From the NCBI RefSeq assembly GCF_000313135.1, contig NW_004457586.1, positions 967,022 through 1,026,539 on the forward strand: a stretch of DNA of 59,518 nucleotides, in the 5' to 3' direction. The translations under genes and the position numbers were made by a program. The DNA comes from Acanthamoeba castellanii str. Neff (lineage: Eukaryota > Discosea > Longamoebia > Acanthamoebidae). Positions 43,624 to 56,821 of this stretch are shown one piece after another; the stretch's first letter is position 1; each line of letters starts with the position of its first letter. A model generated the notes under the pieces. That model was not told where the DNA came from and ran no database searches. It saw nothing but the letters and a program-made list of their open reading frames with translations.

Positions 43624-43790
43624 CTGCATGATGTCGTGCACCAGTTGCCAGCTGAAGAGCGGGGACCCGAGTTGGCGATCAAGAGGCCGCCTGCTGGGGC
43701 AACCTGGAACTTGTCAAGCTGATGCTCAACTGAAGGTCAGAGCCGAGCGACCGCTCACCCTTGGCACCGCCATGCAGGCTCATGTCTCTA
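43040..43790. pseudogene. Rearranged partial copy of the F-box/ankyrin gene
   Basis: 43044-43650 copies 44650-45225 of the neighbouring gene in the same orientation, with a deletion in the exon for ALAIELGWLLMAKG that destroys the frame. The next block, about 43683-43781, matches another exon (EAACWGNVELIKLML) but in inverted orientation and with a stop codon. A (CGTG)n tract (43556-43620) sits where the functional gene has (CGTGT)n. It cannot make an ankyrin protein. Confidence 0.8.
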
Positions 43791-43991
43791 CGAACCTACG
43801 TGGTCAAAGAGCAAGTAAACAAAAACAAAAACACTTCTTTCTCCACTCTCCAAACTACTCATTCACATTCTACACAACACCTACGCGTTCTATCGCCACC
43901 CGCTTAGCCTCCTCCGTGCGGGTTCGCCGGTTCGAGTCTGGACACTGCTGGGGCGTTGTGGTTTTCACACGGCTAAAGCCTCGAGCGATTG

Positions 43992-44802
43992 TCATGCCCA
44001 GAGCTGGAAGGGGCCGGGGACCTCTACGCGCGGATAGACGACGGGCTCCTCGTCCAGCAGAGCGGCCTGCCTCTCGCGCCGCGTCGTGGCGATGTGCTCC
44101 GCCAGCTGCCGCATCAGCTCCACCCTCTCATCCCCCTGGCCGTTCGTGTGAGCGTGTGTGAGTGCGGTGGTGCGATGAATGCATGAGGGATTGGCATACG
44201 GTGGATAGGGGGGGCTGGTTGGGGAGGTTGGGGGGGCAACGTGTGTACCTGCGGTTGGAGGCCACACTGGTGCAGCTGGGCGCGCAGGTAGAACGTGGTG
44301 AAGTGGTGCGGGATCCAGTCGTGCGCCGTGACCTGGCTCCACCGCTCCGCCACCCACTCCCTGATCAGCTCCGCCATCCGGCGCACTTCGTTTCCCTCCG
44401 TGCGTCGTCGCTTCACCAAAGTCGCTCCGCCATCACCGCCTCCCGCCTCTTCGTCGTCATCAGCATCATCGGGTGGCTCGGCGCTTTCCGCTTCTTCCCA
44501 GCGTCTGGCACCACCTCCTCATGCTCAGTTGTCTTCTTTAAGGTGGTAGATGACGTCACCATCGCCGGTGTCACGCCGCTGGCGGCCGCAGCGGAAAGGG
44601 CATCGATGATGGCTGTGTTGCCCTTGAGTCCTGCCAGCACCTCGGGCGGGGCCGAGCCCGGGCTGCCGCGGGCCTTCGGGTTGGCGCCCATGCTCAGCAG
44701 GCAGTTCACCAGCGACACACTCTTCGCGTCCTCCTGAGCTGTTCCGTGCGCCACCACCACCACCCCGTCACTCGCGTGTCGTCTCGTCGTGTGTGGCATT
44801 TG

Positions 44803-44833
<31 letters not shown>

Positions 44834-45378
44834 TGTGGTGTGTGGTGTGTGTCATGTGGGGGCGCACCTGCGATCTGGAGGGCGTTGAGCGGGCAGCCGC
44901 TGTCGATGAAGAACCCCTTGGCCATCAGGAGCCAGCCCAACTCGATAGCCAGCGCGGGCGAAGTCTCTGCAGCGGTGCGCATCCAGCGCGATGACAGCAG
45001 ACGCCCGCTCCACTTTCTCCGCACCGCGCCCTGCTGGCTGCCGGCTAAATCGTAGGCCGGATCCGGCAGCAGCGCGTCGATAGTACCGAGATCAATGGTT
45101 TTCACTTCTGCACAAGCAATCGTCATTTCTCGTGTCGTGTCATGTCGTGTCGTGTCGTGTCGTGTCGTGTCGTGTCGTGTCGTGTCGTGTGTGCCTTGCT
45201 CCATGATGTCGTGCACCAGTTGCCAGCTGTAGTCGACCTCCTCGACTAGCACGCGCACGGTTTCCACATGACCGCCGGACACTGCGTGAACCAGCGCCAG
45301 TCGCAGAGTGTCTCGCCTGCATTGCGCCATTGGGCCAGTCAGTGACCACTCACGCGCACGAACACACAACACACATAC

Positions 45379-45439
<61 letters not shown>

Positions 45440-46721
45440 CACACAAGATCGACGTACGCGCGGGTTTTGTCGTCGTCATCGTCGTCAACGTCGAAGAGGT
45501 CGGGTGGATAGCCCTCGAGCAGAGCCTCCACCGTCTTCGCGTGGCCGCGCGAGGCGGCGAGCACCACCGACTGCCCTTGGGCGTTGGCCACCGGGTCGTG
45601 CGCGAGAGCCAACTCATTGTCCACGAAGTAGCGCACCACTTGCTCCCGTCCCTCTCTTGCTGCCAACTGCAGTGCGCCGGTGTCGTGTGCGTCGCGCGAG
45701 TGTCGTGTGTCGTGTGCGTTGGGTAACGTCAGCGCCAGATCGATGCGCAGGGTGGGCCGGCTCGTGGGCACCTGCATGGCGGTGCCGAGGGTGAGCAAGC
45801 CGCTCGGCTGTCGCCTTCGGCCCAGCATCAGCTTGATCAGTTCCACGTTGCCCCAGCAGGCGGCCTCGTAGATTGGTAACGTGAGGTACCACTCTTCGTA
45901 GTCGCGCTCACCTCCCCGCGCTTCTCTTGCCTGCAACACTTTCTGTGTAGGTGTGTGGCGCGTGTGCGGTCGCGCGTGTTGCGTGCTGCGTGATGAGTTC
46001 GTGATGCGCTTGGGCGGGGGGATCGAATCGGTGCCAATGAGTGTTGTACCAAGGCCACTTCCAAGCTGTTGGCCTGCACCAGGTTCTGGGCGCTCAGGCG
46101 CGACAGGTCTTCCGCCACGGTGTCCGGCTTCTCGCGCAAGAGGAGCCGGTCGAGGAGGGCCGGGGCGCCTTCGACGACGGCGAAGAGGATCGGAGGGTGG
46201 CACCCGTCCTGCAGCGCAACGGGCGAGTTACGCACGCACCACCAGCGCTTCGCCTTGGCCAGGTACGCCTGCCGCCAGGCAATGTCTACAAAAGCAAAAA
46301 AAAATGTGATTACAATTAAAACCGCCTTATTACTTATTATTTTTCGCAAAAAATTACTCCTTCCGTTCGTTTGATTCCTTTCGTCCTTTATTATTATTAT
46401 TATTATTATTATTCATATAAATGTAAATTAATATAAATTGGACGTACGTGGAAAAGGAGGCTGGAGGTGAGGGAAGGGCGCGCCTCCGAACACAATGTCG
46501 TGGCGCTGACGCCACAGGGTGGGGTCGCACGCCACGCGTCGCCAGCGCCGCGAGACGAGGCCCACCGCGCTCATGACCTCCACGAGCGCCCCCGGTTCGG
46601 CAACCGGCGGCCAGCGGTGCTGCGCCTCGGCGAGTACGACGTCATGTGCGTCGTAAGCGCATTTTATGATCATGAGCAGCACTTCGTCGGACAGATGCAA
46701 CAAACCTTCCTCCTGCTCCAT
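43992..46721 (-). CDS. F-box/ankyrin-repeat protein
   Basis: The N terminus is an F-box (LHLSDEVLLMIIKCAYD … LVSRRWRRVACDPTLWRQR) in exon 46721-46449. Exons with ankyrin-type helices follow: PPILFAVVEGAPALLDRLLL, EAACWGNVELIKLMLGRR, GALQLAAREGREQVVRYFVD, SVVLAASRGHAKTVEALLEG, ALVHAVSGGHVETVRVLVEE, and SLVNCLLSMGANPKARGSPG. The C-terminal part (NEVRRMAELIREWVAERW, then VELMRQLAEHIATTRRERQA) is helical and ends at 43992. The splice joining the last ankyrin exon to the acidic segment DDADDDEEAGGG near 44500 is not resolved. It is probably an SCF substrate receptor. Introns hold a (CA)n tract at 45378-45436 and a (CGTGT)n tract at 45128-45190. Confidence 0.8.
45128..45190. repeat. (CGTGT)n pentanucleotide array in an intron
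   Basis: About 12 copies of the pentamer CGTGT with one variant. Related arrays or their complement occur in introns at 10955-11003, 39239-39300, 40184-40232, 40852-40914 and 51297-51325. Confidence 0.9.
45378..45436. repeat. (CA)n microsatellite in an F-box/ankyrin intron
   Basis: An almost pure CA array of about 30 units between two ankyrin exons. Poly-Thr/His or poly-Cys/Val frames here are artefacts. Confidence 0.95.
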
Positions 46722-46841
46722 CTTCCGCCGAGCCAAGAAGAACAAGAAGAGAAAAAAGAAATGGCTTGCCCTATATTTTTTCCTGGAACTATTTCGCAAG
46801 TTTCAGTAACATTTCGAAACCATTTCATTTTGTTTCGTGCC

Positions 46842-48723
46842 TCAGGCTTGAGTGATAAAGAGGGAGTGGTCGAGCCCGCAGATGGCGCGAAGGACTCGCT
46901 TGTCTGCAAGCGCCTTGATCAGGGTGGGCGTCATGACCGAGGATTCGTTGCCGAGGCCCAGTCGGCCGCTGGCGTTGAAGCCCCACCCGTACACTTGGCC
47001 TGATTCTGTGGCGTGTTGGGTGTGGTTGTGTGAGATGATGCAAAGAAGCAAGAAGACAACCTACAACCATAGATAGGATAGATCAGGGTACCGGTGAGCG
47101 CAAGCGAATGTCCGCCACCAGCAGAGACCGAGACGACTCCGACCGCCGGCCCGAGCGTGGGAATGGGCTCCGGCTTCAAGAAATCCTCCGTTGCGCCATG
47201 ACCCAGCCGACCATCCTCACCCCAACCCCAGCTCCACGCCTGCCCGTCCTCTGTGCGTGCAGCGGTGAGTGCGGTGGTGCGTGTGCGGTGGTGCGTGTGC
47301 GTGTGACCATCAGACATTGCACGTGCTCATGTGGGAGAGAGCGGAGATGATGGCGTACTGGTGAGGGCCAGCATGTGCGCACCGCCGGCGGCGACCTCCT
47401 TGACGTTGTCCAAGGGCACGACGGAGGGCTCGAGGCAGAGGCCCCGTTCTCCGTGGCCCAGCTGACCCGCCTCGCCGTTGCCAAAGGTGAACAGGCGGCC
47501 CTCGGTCTCGTTCAGAAGACCCGTAAAATCCGTCCCGCATGTCACGCGCGAGATCCCCTCCCCTGAGCTGAAGCGTGAGCGCCGGCATTCGCCGTGAGGA
47601 GGCAAGCTTCGACGAACCTCGGATGACGGTAAGCTCCTTGGGCTTGAGTTCGTCTTCAGTGCCGTTGTGGCCCAGCTGACCGTCGATTCCATAGCCCCAG
47701 GTCCACACCCGACCATCTTTCGACACGGCCGCACTGTGGTCCAGCCCGCAGGATACGTCAACTGTTGCGGTGATGTGTGTGTGTGTGTGTGTGTGAGATG
47801 GTGATGGTGATGGTGATGATGATCGTGAAGGTGGATCAGCATCCACCGTAGGTATAGAGATGAAGGTCAGGTGAGATGTCGAACCGATGGACTTGTCGCG
47901 AAAGAATTCCATGCGAATGGGAAGGTGTTGCGCTTCTTTGTTGCCGAGACCCGTCTGGCCGAATTCGCTGTTGCCCCATATGTAGACCTCGCCATTCTCT
48001 ATGATGTAGTCCCGATAGCCGAGTGAGCGAATAGTCATTTGAAGACGCACGCACGCACGCGCACGAGAGCGTACTGCTTAGCGCGATGCCGTGCTGCCGG
48101 CCTGTCCGAATCTTGACGATGCCCAGGCTCTGTGCAGGCTCGCACAAGGTGGGGTAGTAGATGCGCTTGTCTCGTCGCATGGGCAGCAGCGCGTATACAC
48201 CGGAGGAGCCCCAATAGTACAGCTCGTGCCTGGCTGTTGCGTCCCGGGACTGTCAGCAACAACACCAGGCCAGGGCAATGCACCCGTGTACAAGGCATCA
48301 TTCGACGTACTTGTGAGGAGGAAGTTCTGGGTCCACCCAGCGGCAGCGTCGATGTAGGAGGCACCCACGGGCAGCTCCTGGACGGGCACCGGAAGTTGGT
48401 AGTCCTCGAGATCACCCACGCCAAGCTGAGCGTTACGTCCCGTCCCGCAGGTGTAAACGCCCTGCCCCGCTGCACACATCCAACAATGCGCCGCCGGCAT
48501 AGCGCGTCAGGGAAAAAGCTCATGGTGCAGGATGGAGATTGCCAAATGGGATTTTGGCCCATCTCAACGTACGTTTGGGGACGCGCTCGGGCTGGATAGA
48601 GTAGCGACGCTTCTCCACAAGGCACATGGACGAAGATGCTGGCGGCGTGCACAGCTTAGCGGCAGTTGCCGTGCGTCCTGGCATCAGCATTCGCCCGGTC
48701 GCTCCATGCGCTACGCGCTTCAT
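46842..48723 (-). CDS. RCC1-repeat beta-propeller protein, possibly mitochondrial
   Basis: Seven RCC1-type repeats on separate exons: GVYTCGTGRNAQLGVGD, LYYWGSSGVYALLP, GEVYIWGNSEFGQTGLGN, GRVWTWGYGIDGQLGHN, GRLFTFGNGEAGQLGHG, GQAWSWGWGEDGRLGHG and GQVYGWGFNASGRLGLGN, each followed by a variant of AAGGxHxLALT. The N terminus (MKRVAHGATGRMLMPGRTA … KRRYSIQPE) is basic and almost free of acids, like a mitochondrial presequence. This suggests an RCC1L/WBSCR16-type protein rather than a nuclear Ran exchange factor, but the choice is inference. It shares a 139-bp divergent promoter with the ZNF593-like gene. Confidence 0.85.
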
Positions 48724-48862
48724 CTTGTGGGCAGTTCGAAGAAGAAAGGAAACGAAAGGAAACAACTGCAACGGAGTTGAGAAACGAGAGAGAAGCAATC
48801 CGGCAGAATCTCGAACTTACAAACGAGGAGCTATCTGAAACAGAATCAATCAAGTACAGACG
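48724..48862. promoter_or_regulatory. Short divergent promoter RCC1-protein / ZNF593-like gene
   Basis: Only 139 bp separate the two start codons on opposite strands, so both genes must share this region for initiation. It is purine-rich on the plus strand (GAAGAAAGGAAACGAAAGG). No TATA box is seen. Confidence 0.65.
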
Positions 48863-49622
48863 ATGGGCAGACAGAGGCGAAAGAGGCAGCACAAGGACAA
48901 GACAACGTCCAAGGTCAAATCCACGAAGCGTCGAACGAAGGGTACCCTTTTGCAGGCAACATTTCATTTTGTTATCCATTCATTCAATTCGACCTCTAAT
49001 CGAGATCCATCCCACGCACCACATTGCGCGTTCAGATTTGGACCAGGTGCGTCCTTTGGCTCTTCCCAGCCGACAATCGTCATCCCCGCCTACTTGGATT
49101 TAATCTCATCTCCTTTGCTTTTTCTCGTGTTCAGATTTACAGCGAGATTCAGGCGGGCAAGGTGACGACACCGCTTGACCTCGACCTTCCCGGCAGCGGC
49201 CAGTTCATCTGCGTCCACTGCGCGTACGTTCTTCTTCTTCTTTTCTATGAAGCGTTCGACTTACAAGTAGTATCCGCTGACCTGCGCGTCTTCGGCCACA
49301 TGGCGCCCTACGTTGGCATGTTGTGTGAACAGGCGGTATTTCATTGACGAGAACTCCATGAAGGACCACTTCAAGACCAAGCTCCACAAGAAGAGGTACA
49401 TTGACTTCCTCTCCCACAACAACCATCATCAGCTAGCGGACAAGGTCACAAGCGAGTTGGTGTGCGTCCTCACCTGTCGTTATTCATCACATCATCAGGA
49501 TGAAGAACCTGTCTGTCGAGCCCTACGGCGGGCCTGAGCAGGATGGCCAGATCAAGGTGGACAACGGACCCAAGCTCAACCGAAACCTCGAGGTCAAGGA
49601 GGAAGACAACGATCAGGTGTAA
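48863..49622 (+). CDS. ZNF593/Bud20-like C2H2 zinc-finger ribosome-biogenesis factor
   Basis: Five exons (48863-48941, 49036-49046, 49135-49223, 49333-49395, 49499-49622) give a closed 121-residue frame; exon 2 is only 11 nt. The protein reads MGRQRRKRQHKDKT…RRTKDLDQIYSEI, then DLDLPGSGQFICVHCARYFID with the zinc finger C-x2-C-x12-H-x5-H, and KLHKKRMKNLSVEPYGGPEQ. This matches human ZNF593 and yeast Bud20 throughout, including the LSVEPY box. Bud20 binds and helps export pre-60S ribosomal subunits. The C terminus is acidic. A basic N terminus serves as the likely nuclear localisation signal. Confidence 0.93.
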
Positions 49623-49851
49623 AGCAAACTTCAACAAAACAAAGATCAACTCCTTTCGTCGTCGCGGCCGCCCTACTCGCCTTTTTATTATACTTATTTT
49701 CCCGCCAAGAGTAAAGGGAAGAAGGGAAAAGAAATCGAATTAAACTGAAAGCAACGTTCGAATTGCATCTGATCTTTGAGTGAACCTGGAGGCGCATTGA
49801 CGAGCTGCCTCTTCCTCCACATCCCTGCCTCCAGCGGAGGTTGCCCATAAA

Positions 49852-51680
<1,829 letters not shown>

Positions 51681-51785
51681 TCCCCTCCCCCTCCTCTCTT
51701 TCGTTTTCTCTCTTTCTTTTAATTTAATAAATAACTATAGGCTCTCCACTTCGCACACGTGTGTCATGTGTGTGCGGTGCGGTGA

Positions 51786-53477
51786 TCAGAAGACGATGGT
51801 CTTCTTGGTGCCCTCCTTGATCTTGACGCGCGTGGCGAGCTCCTTGATCTCGGCGTGGAGCGTGTGCAGCCTGGTCCGCGCCTCTCGCATCCGCTGCTTC
51901 GCCTGCGCCGCCATCGCCGGATCTCTGCTCGTGCAGCCGAAAGGTTTGGTGGTGAGCGACACACGCACACGACATGCACACGCATTACCGCACACGCGCA
52001 CGCACACGACACTCGCGCACGCACGCGCACCTGTCCTTGTTTCGCTGTACGCTCTCCTCGAGGTGTTTGATCTTAGAGCTGACGTCGTCCTTCTCGATGA
52101 TCTTCTTCTTGAGGCTGTCCTGCAGCTCCTTGGCGCTCATCTTCTTGTACCCGTCCTCCCTCTTCTCCTGCTCCCTTTCCCTCTTCTGCCGCTCTTCGCC
52201 GCCGCCGCCTCCGCCTCCGCCGGTCTTGGCGGTGCCGCCGACCTGCCCGATCTCGTTCAAGAAGCCGAACACGTCCGACGTCTTCTTCTCGCCTTCGTCG
52301 TCCCTCGCCGCGGCGGCCTTCTTGTTCCGACTCTTCTTGCCGCCGCGCCGACGCTTGCGCGGGATCGGGTTGCCGGCCTCGTCAAAGGCCTGCGAGCGCC
52401 TGCCTTCGCCGTCATCGTCAGCGCCGTCGCCGCCATCATTGCCGCGCTTGCTGGTCCGCTCGTCGTGGCCCAGGCCGAGCAGCTCCTTCTTGCGCGACGG
52501 CGCCTTGAGGCCGATGCCCAGCGGCTTCACTATTCCCTCGCCGCCTCGCCCCAGTCCTTTGCCCTGGTCCCTCCCTCCATCAGCCATGTGTGTCTGTGTC
52601 GTGTGCGTGTGTCGTGTGCGTGTGCGTGTTGTGGGGGACATACGGGCGTGTAGCCCATCCGGGCGAGCAGTCGGGAGCCGATCCCGCTGGTATGACTCTC
52701 CCAGGCGCCCACCACGTAGTCGTGTCCGCCCGTGGCTCGCATCAGGCTGAACCCCGCGAAGCCGTCGTCGCTGCCGCTACTCTCCTCTTCCTCATCGTCT
52801 TCGCTTTCGCCGCCACCCACCCGCCTTCGCTTTCGCTTTCTGCCGCCGTCATCGCCGGCCTTCGCGTGGTGGTTGAGGTGCTTGAGCGTGGCGCCCTGGA
52901 GGAGTACGTCTTCGGCCCGCACCTCGTGGACAAGCCGCGAGTGGAGCAGCGTCACCCGGTACCGCCCGGCGTCGTCGGGCGCCCGCGAGTGGAGCAGGCC
53001 CTCGCGCCACACCCGCCGCTGCCGTGGTCCGCCGAAGCCGCCACCCAAGCTCTCGGTCACTACTACGCGACACGCCAGCCAGCCGGCCTGCTCGCCCTCT
53101 ACGTCGTCGCCTTCGCCGCTGCGCTTTGTTGAAGATGATGAAGATGAAGTTGTTACTGATGAGGCTGGGGTAGCGGATGATGAAGTGCTGAAGGCCTGCT
53201 TCTGTCGTTCGGTGTGAAGTTCGAACTCGCGCTTGTGCGTGCGTTCCCATTCGTCGTCGTTGCCACCGAACATGTCGGCCACCCCCTTGTCGCCATCTCC
53301 ATCTTCAGCACCAGCATCGACCAGATTGGCGGTGGGTGCATGAAGGAGGGAGGAGAGGGTGAGCAATTCGGTGAGTTCTGCCTTGGCCCGCAGCAGGTCG
53401 GCGTCGGCCGGGTGCGTCAGCAGCGCGGCCTCGACCGCTTCCAGTTGCTCGAGGGCGACCAGCAGCTCCGCCTCCAT
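51786..53477 (-). CDS. ZGPAT-like G-patch protein
   Basis: The N terminus MEAELLVALEQLEAVEAALL and LLRAKAELTELLTLS is the helical start typical of ZGPAT. After an acidic/Ser-rich linker comes GWLACRVVVTESLGGG … RVTLLHSRLVHEVRAEDVLL, a Tudor-like region. The G-patch begins WESHTSGIGSRLLARMGY and continues after an intron with GKGLGRGGEGIVKPLGI. The C-terminal part has VFGFLNEIGQ, KKMSAKELQDSLKKKIIEKD and a coiled coil ending KKTIVF. No CCCH zinc finger is visible before the Tudor-like region, unlike animal ZGPAT. G-patch proteins activate DEAH helicases, and ZGPAT acts in transcription and splicing. The start could also lie further upstream. Confidence 0.82.
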
Positions 53478-54006
53478 TCTCTTTGTGATTTCTTGAACTT
53501 TTTCTATCTGCTCTTTTTGGTTTCTCTCACACAAAAAGCATGTAAAATTGCAATTTAATGTGGAATGCACAAGACTGCGGTCCTTCACCTTGAAGCTTGG
53601 TCCAGATCTTGACCTTGCTGCTTGTGAAGGAGAACAAGCTGTCACCTTGTACACGGCAATGCTGTTTATTCTGGAGATCTACATGGCTCTACATGTGCTT
53701 TCACCACGTTCACAACTCTCACCTACACCTTACAAACTCCACCTTCACATCTTTGCACACCTTTTTGCACCTCCACACCTCAGCAACTTTTTGCACCTCC
53801 ACTGCATGCGATTGGCAGTGTGCAAGGTACAGATGGGCATATACCATTCATATCACACCAGAGAGGTGAGAAGGATGGTTGTGTTGAGACTCAAACCCAC
53901 ATTTCCTCTTTCAAACAAAGACTGATCTCGTGGTTGGTTGGGGCTTAGTGCGAGTGGACAATTTGAATTCCTCTTTTTGACTGTACAAACAAGCGGTCGG
54001 TCTGAT
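53478..54006. other. CpG-poor intergenic gap
   Basis: About 530 bp between the ZGPAT-like start and the stop of the J-domain gene. It is noticeably poor in CpG (mainly 53640-53830) and rich in CAC/CTT words, like the retroelement region. A plus-strand open frame (53548-53925) has no recognisable domain. It may be an old transposon remnant. Confidence 0.4.
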
Positions 54007-56317
54007 TCATGAATCTTCGGACTCACCATCGCTCATGCCTTTCAAGGGAGAGGGTGGGAGTAGAGAGAAGAAGCCGCTCAGTCAGCACGAACTGCCGAGC
54101 AGAAGAGAACCTGAAGAGTGATGGCCAGTACCTTGGAAGTTGACAAGGAGGTTGAAGTTGGTGTCAGGATTCAACAAGAAGTCGCGAGCTTCCACCATGA
54201 GGCTGAACAGGGTGCCGTTCCGCATGTTGGCTTTGTCCGGGTGGAGGAACGGGCTGATCGCGCGGTAGCGCCTGTTGACTGCCTCTTTCTTCGCCGCATC
54301 CAGGACGTCGCTGGGGTCCAGGCCGAGCAGCTCGAACGCGTCGGCCCGCATACGCTGCAGCAGGGCGCGCTTCTCGAGAAAGCGGACCCCGCTGCGGACG
54401 AGCTTGTCCACGGTCAGGCCCACGCCAAGGCCCAGGAGCACCAGGAGGCCGATGCCAGTCCACGACGTGGCCAGGGCTGCGCCGAGCACGGTCGCGGCGC
54501 CCACGACAGCCGCCGTGGACGCGGCCGTCGTGGCCACGTTCGCGACCAGTTCTCGCGCAGCTGTCGCCCCGAGAGCTGGCCCTGCTTCCAGCGGTAGAGG
54601 TCGACGCAGGTCGAGATGGTGACCAGCACGGCCCCGACGGCGAAGTTGGGGCTGCGCAGGATAGCCCTGGCGGCCTGGCCTGCCAGGTTGCCCGCCTGGC
54701 TCACGGCGAGCTGCTGCAGGGCCATGCTGGCGTAGGTGTAGCCGCCGGCGATGAGGCCGCCGGTGGCCGTCGTCAAGGCGATTTGCTGCGCCGCCGCCTT
54801 GCCCGAGATCTGTCCGCGCTGGTAGAGGTACCCGCTCCGTAGCAGCTCGATGCCCAGGCTGATGCCCATTGAAGTGCCCACGCTCTGCGCGGCCATCTTG
54901 TGCACGCTGGCCACCGGCTGCACGTCGCCCAGTACCAGCTTCGGAAGTGGCTTGTCACCGGTGGCCGTGACCAAGGCCGCGGGGCGTTGGACGCGCGGGT
55001 GGAGGCTCTGCACAAGGCCCTCCGGGCCGGGAGGCACCGGCGCGGGCCTGCGTATGACGCTCAGGTCGGCCTTGGGCGGGGCCGGCAGCTGGCCGTAGCC
55101 ACGGGCGTAGATGCCGTTCTGGCCCACCAGGAACCGGGCGCCGAGGTGGGCGCCGGAGAGCTCCTTCTTCCCTTCGATCAGGTCGACCGGGGGCAGGGGG
55201 GGCTTCTCCGCCTCACACTTCCCGAGGTGCTCGATGATGAGCTCGACCAGGGCGTCGCCGTCGGCGTCTTCGGGCGGCTGGACGCCGAGCACGGAGATGA
55301 GGTAGCTTCGCAGCAGTGGGGTGCTGGCGCGGCCCTGTTCCAGCAGATGCTCGATCTCAGTGGGCCGGGCCACCAGGGTGCGCAGCTCGACGATGTCCTG
55401 CAGGAAGTCCCTGTTGCGGCACGGAATCACCGTTGACGAGTTCTTCTCTGGTCCGTCGGCCGTCACCTTGAACATGATGTAGCCCCGCCCTTGCGAATGG
55501 AACATAGGCAAGAGCACCTGGCACCAGTTTATCAATTACTACCCATTTCAATTTCTTACCCCTCATAACTAAATACGAAAGAATAAATAAAACGAATTGG
55601 AAAATAAACAAAAACGAAAACCAAATGCGAAGAGAGGGGGGAGTGTACCTCGAGACCGATCTCGTCGAGAATGACTCTGTTGGTCTTCTCGGCGAGATGG
55701 AAGCGGGGCCGCGGAACCATCTCGTCCAGCCACTGGTACCACCTCTCGCGCGCGTCGAGCTCGGCCAAGTCGCGCACCAGCCGCACGCGCAGCTCCCACA
55801 GAGGCCTCTCAGCTTGCACCTGTGCACCACCGGCGTCGGTCACGCAGAACGAGTAGTGGCCGCTGTCGTTGATGTCCACCGCCGTCAGCCGCAGCCTGTC
55901 CGTGTCGCAGTCCAGCAGCCGCTTCTCGAGCTTGCCCGACGGGCTCACTGCGTGCTTGTACCACCTGTACTGCAACGCGCCCGACCCGCCGGCCAGGCTG
56001 ATCTGGAACTCGACCGTCTGGCCCTCGAGGCAGCTCACGACGCCGGCCTCAGGGGCCGCCCAGCGAAGTCGCAGCTTGGTGAGGGCGCTGTGCAGGACCA
56101 GGCTGGGCCGAGGGTCCAGGCCGAACTGCTCCAGGCCCGCCACCTTTAGGTCGTTGGCCTGCAGCACGTCGGCCGTCATACCGGCGGTGGCAAGCTGCAG
56201 GGCGTGGCGCTTTCGGTCGGTCTGCGTGAAGACGCGCACCTCCTCGAACACCTGGAGTATGCCGTAATACTCTTCGAGTACTGCTTCATCGAGCTCCTCG
56301 AGGTCGGTCTCGCCCAT
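54007..56317 (-). CDS. Membrane protein with Ig-like fold, glycine-rich hydrophobic region and J-domain
   Basis: Exon 1 (56317-55649) holds an Ig-like domain: CLEGQTVEFQISLAGGSG, YRWYKHAV and the signature VDINDSGHYSFCVTDAGG. Exon 2 (from 55517) has a helical region (LLRSYLISVLGVQPPEDADG), then hydrophobic Gly/Ala-rich segments (GTSMGISLGIELL, ATGGLIAGGYTYASMAL, AVGAVLVTISTCVDLY, SWTGIGLLVLLGLGVGLTV). The C terminus is J-domain-like: AFELLGLDPSDV, HPDKANMRNG with the HPD tripeptide, and LVEARDFLLNP. No signal peptide is seen. The frame slips by one base near 54540 (RQLREN to LVANVATTAA) without a splice site. The end is either 54082 by read-through or, after a GTACTGG intron, GMSDGESEDS ending at 54007. 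It is probably a J-protein recruiting Hsp70 to a membrane. Confidence 0.7.
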
Positions 56318-56821
56318 CTGCGCAAGTTCTGTCTCTCTCTCTCTCTTTCTCTTGTTTGTGACGAGGTTGAAAGTGCAGCTTGGTGAGGTTGGCTGTGCGT
56401 CGATGTTCTTCTTATGTTTTTCTTAGTGCGAAGTGGCGATTTCCTCCCACCTGAGTTTTGGTGGAAGTGACCTAGCTGTTTTGCTCATCGTCGACAATTA
56501 AATTTCACACAAGATTGCAATCTTGGCCCGAACATTCATAGCATTCCTTCGCGCCCACACGGGCGCGTTGAAGAGCTCAACCTCACGCGGCCTCAACCTG
56601 GTCCTATTGTCTGGTCGAAACGGTTTCCGGGACGGAGCGACTTGCAGTTTCGTTTGCCGTACCTTACGGGCGTACGGAGGTGCCATGAGTTCTCCACCAA
56701 TTTCACAACACATAAACTTTCTCTGCGTTTTCCAGTTTTTTGCAGACATCTCTTGTGCCGCGTCCCTTCGAGCGTAAGCGTGCCGGGTGGAAGCATTCAG
56801 AAGCTGTTGGTGGTTGAACGT
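56318..56821. other. Gap between the J-domain gene and the transposase
   Basis: About 500 bp with the promoter of the J-domain gene and the 3' flank of the transposase. It includes a TCTC run (56332-56350). No convincing gene, terminal inverted repeat or RNA is seen. Confidence 0.45.

Noticed and set aside
43915..43960. B-box-like GGTTCGAGTCTGG
   Set aside because: No matching A box, anticodon arm or acceptor stem at the right distance.
46842..48723. Nuclear Ran exchange factor RCC1
   Set aside because: RCC1 repeats alone do not show this; the basic, acid-poor N terminus fits a mitochondrial RCC1-like protein better.
53548..53925. Plus-strand 125-codon frame
   Set aside because: Lies in CpG-poor low-complexity DNA, with no domain and no conserved start context.
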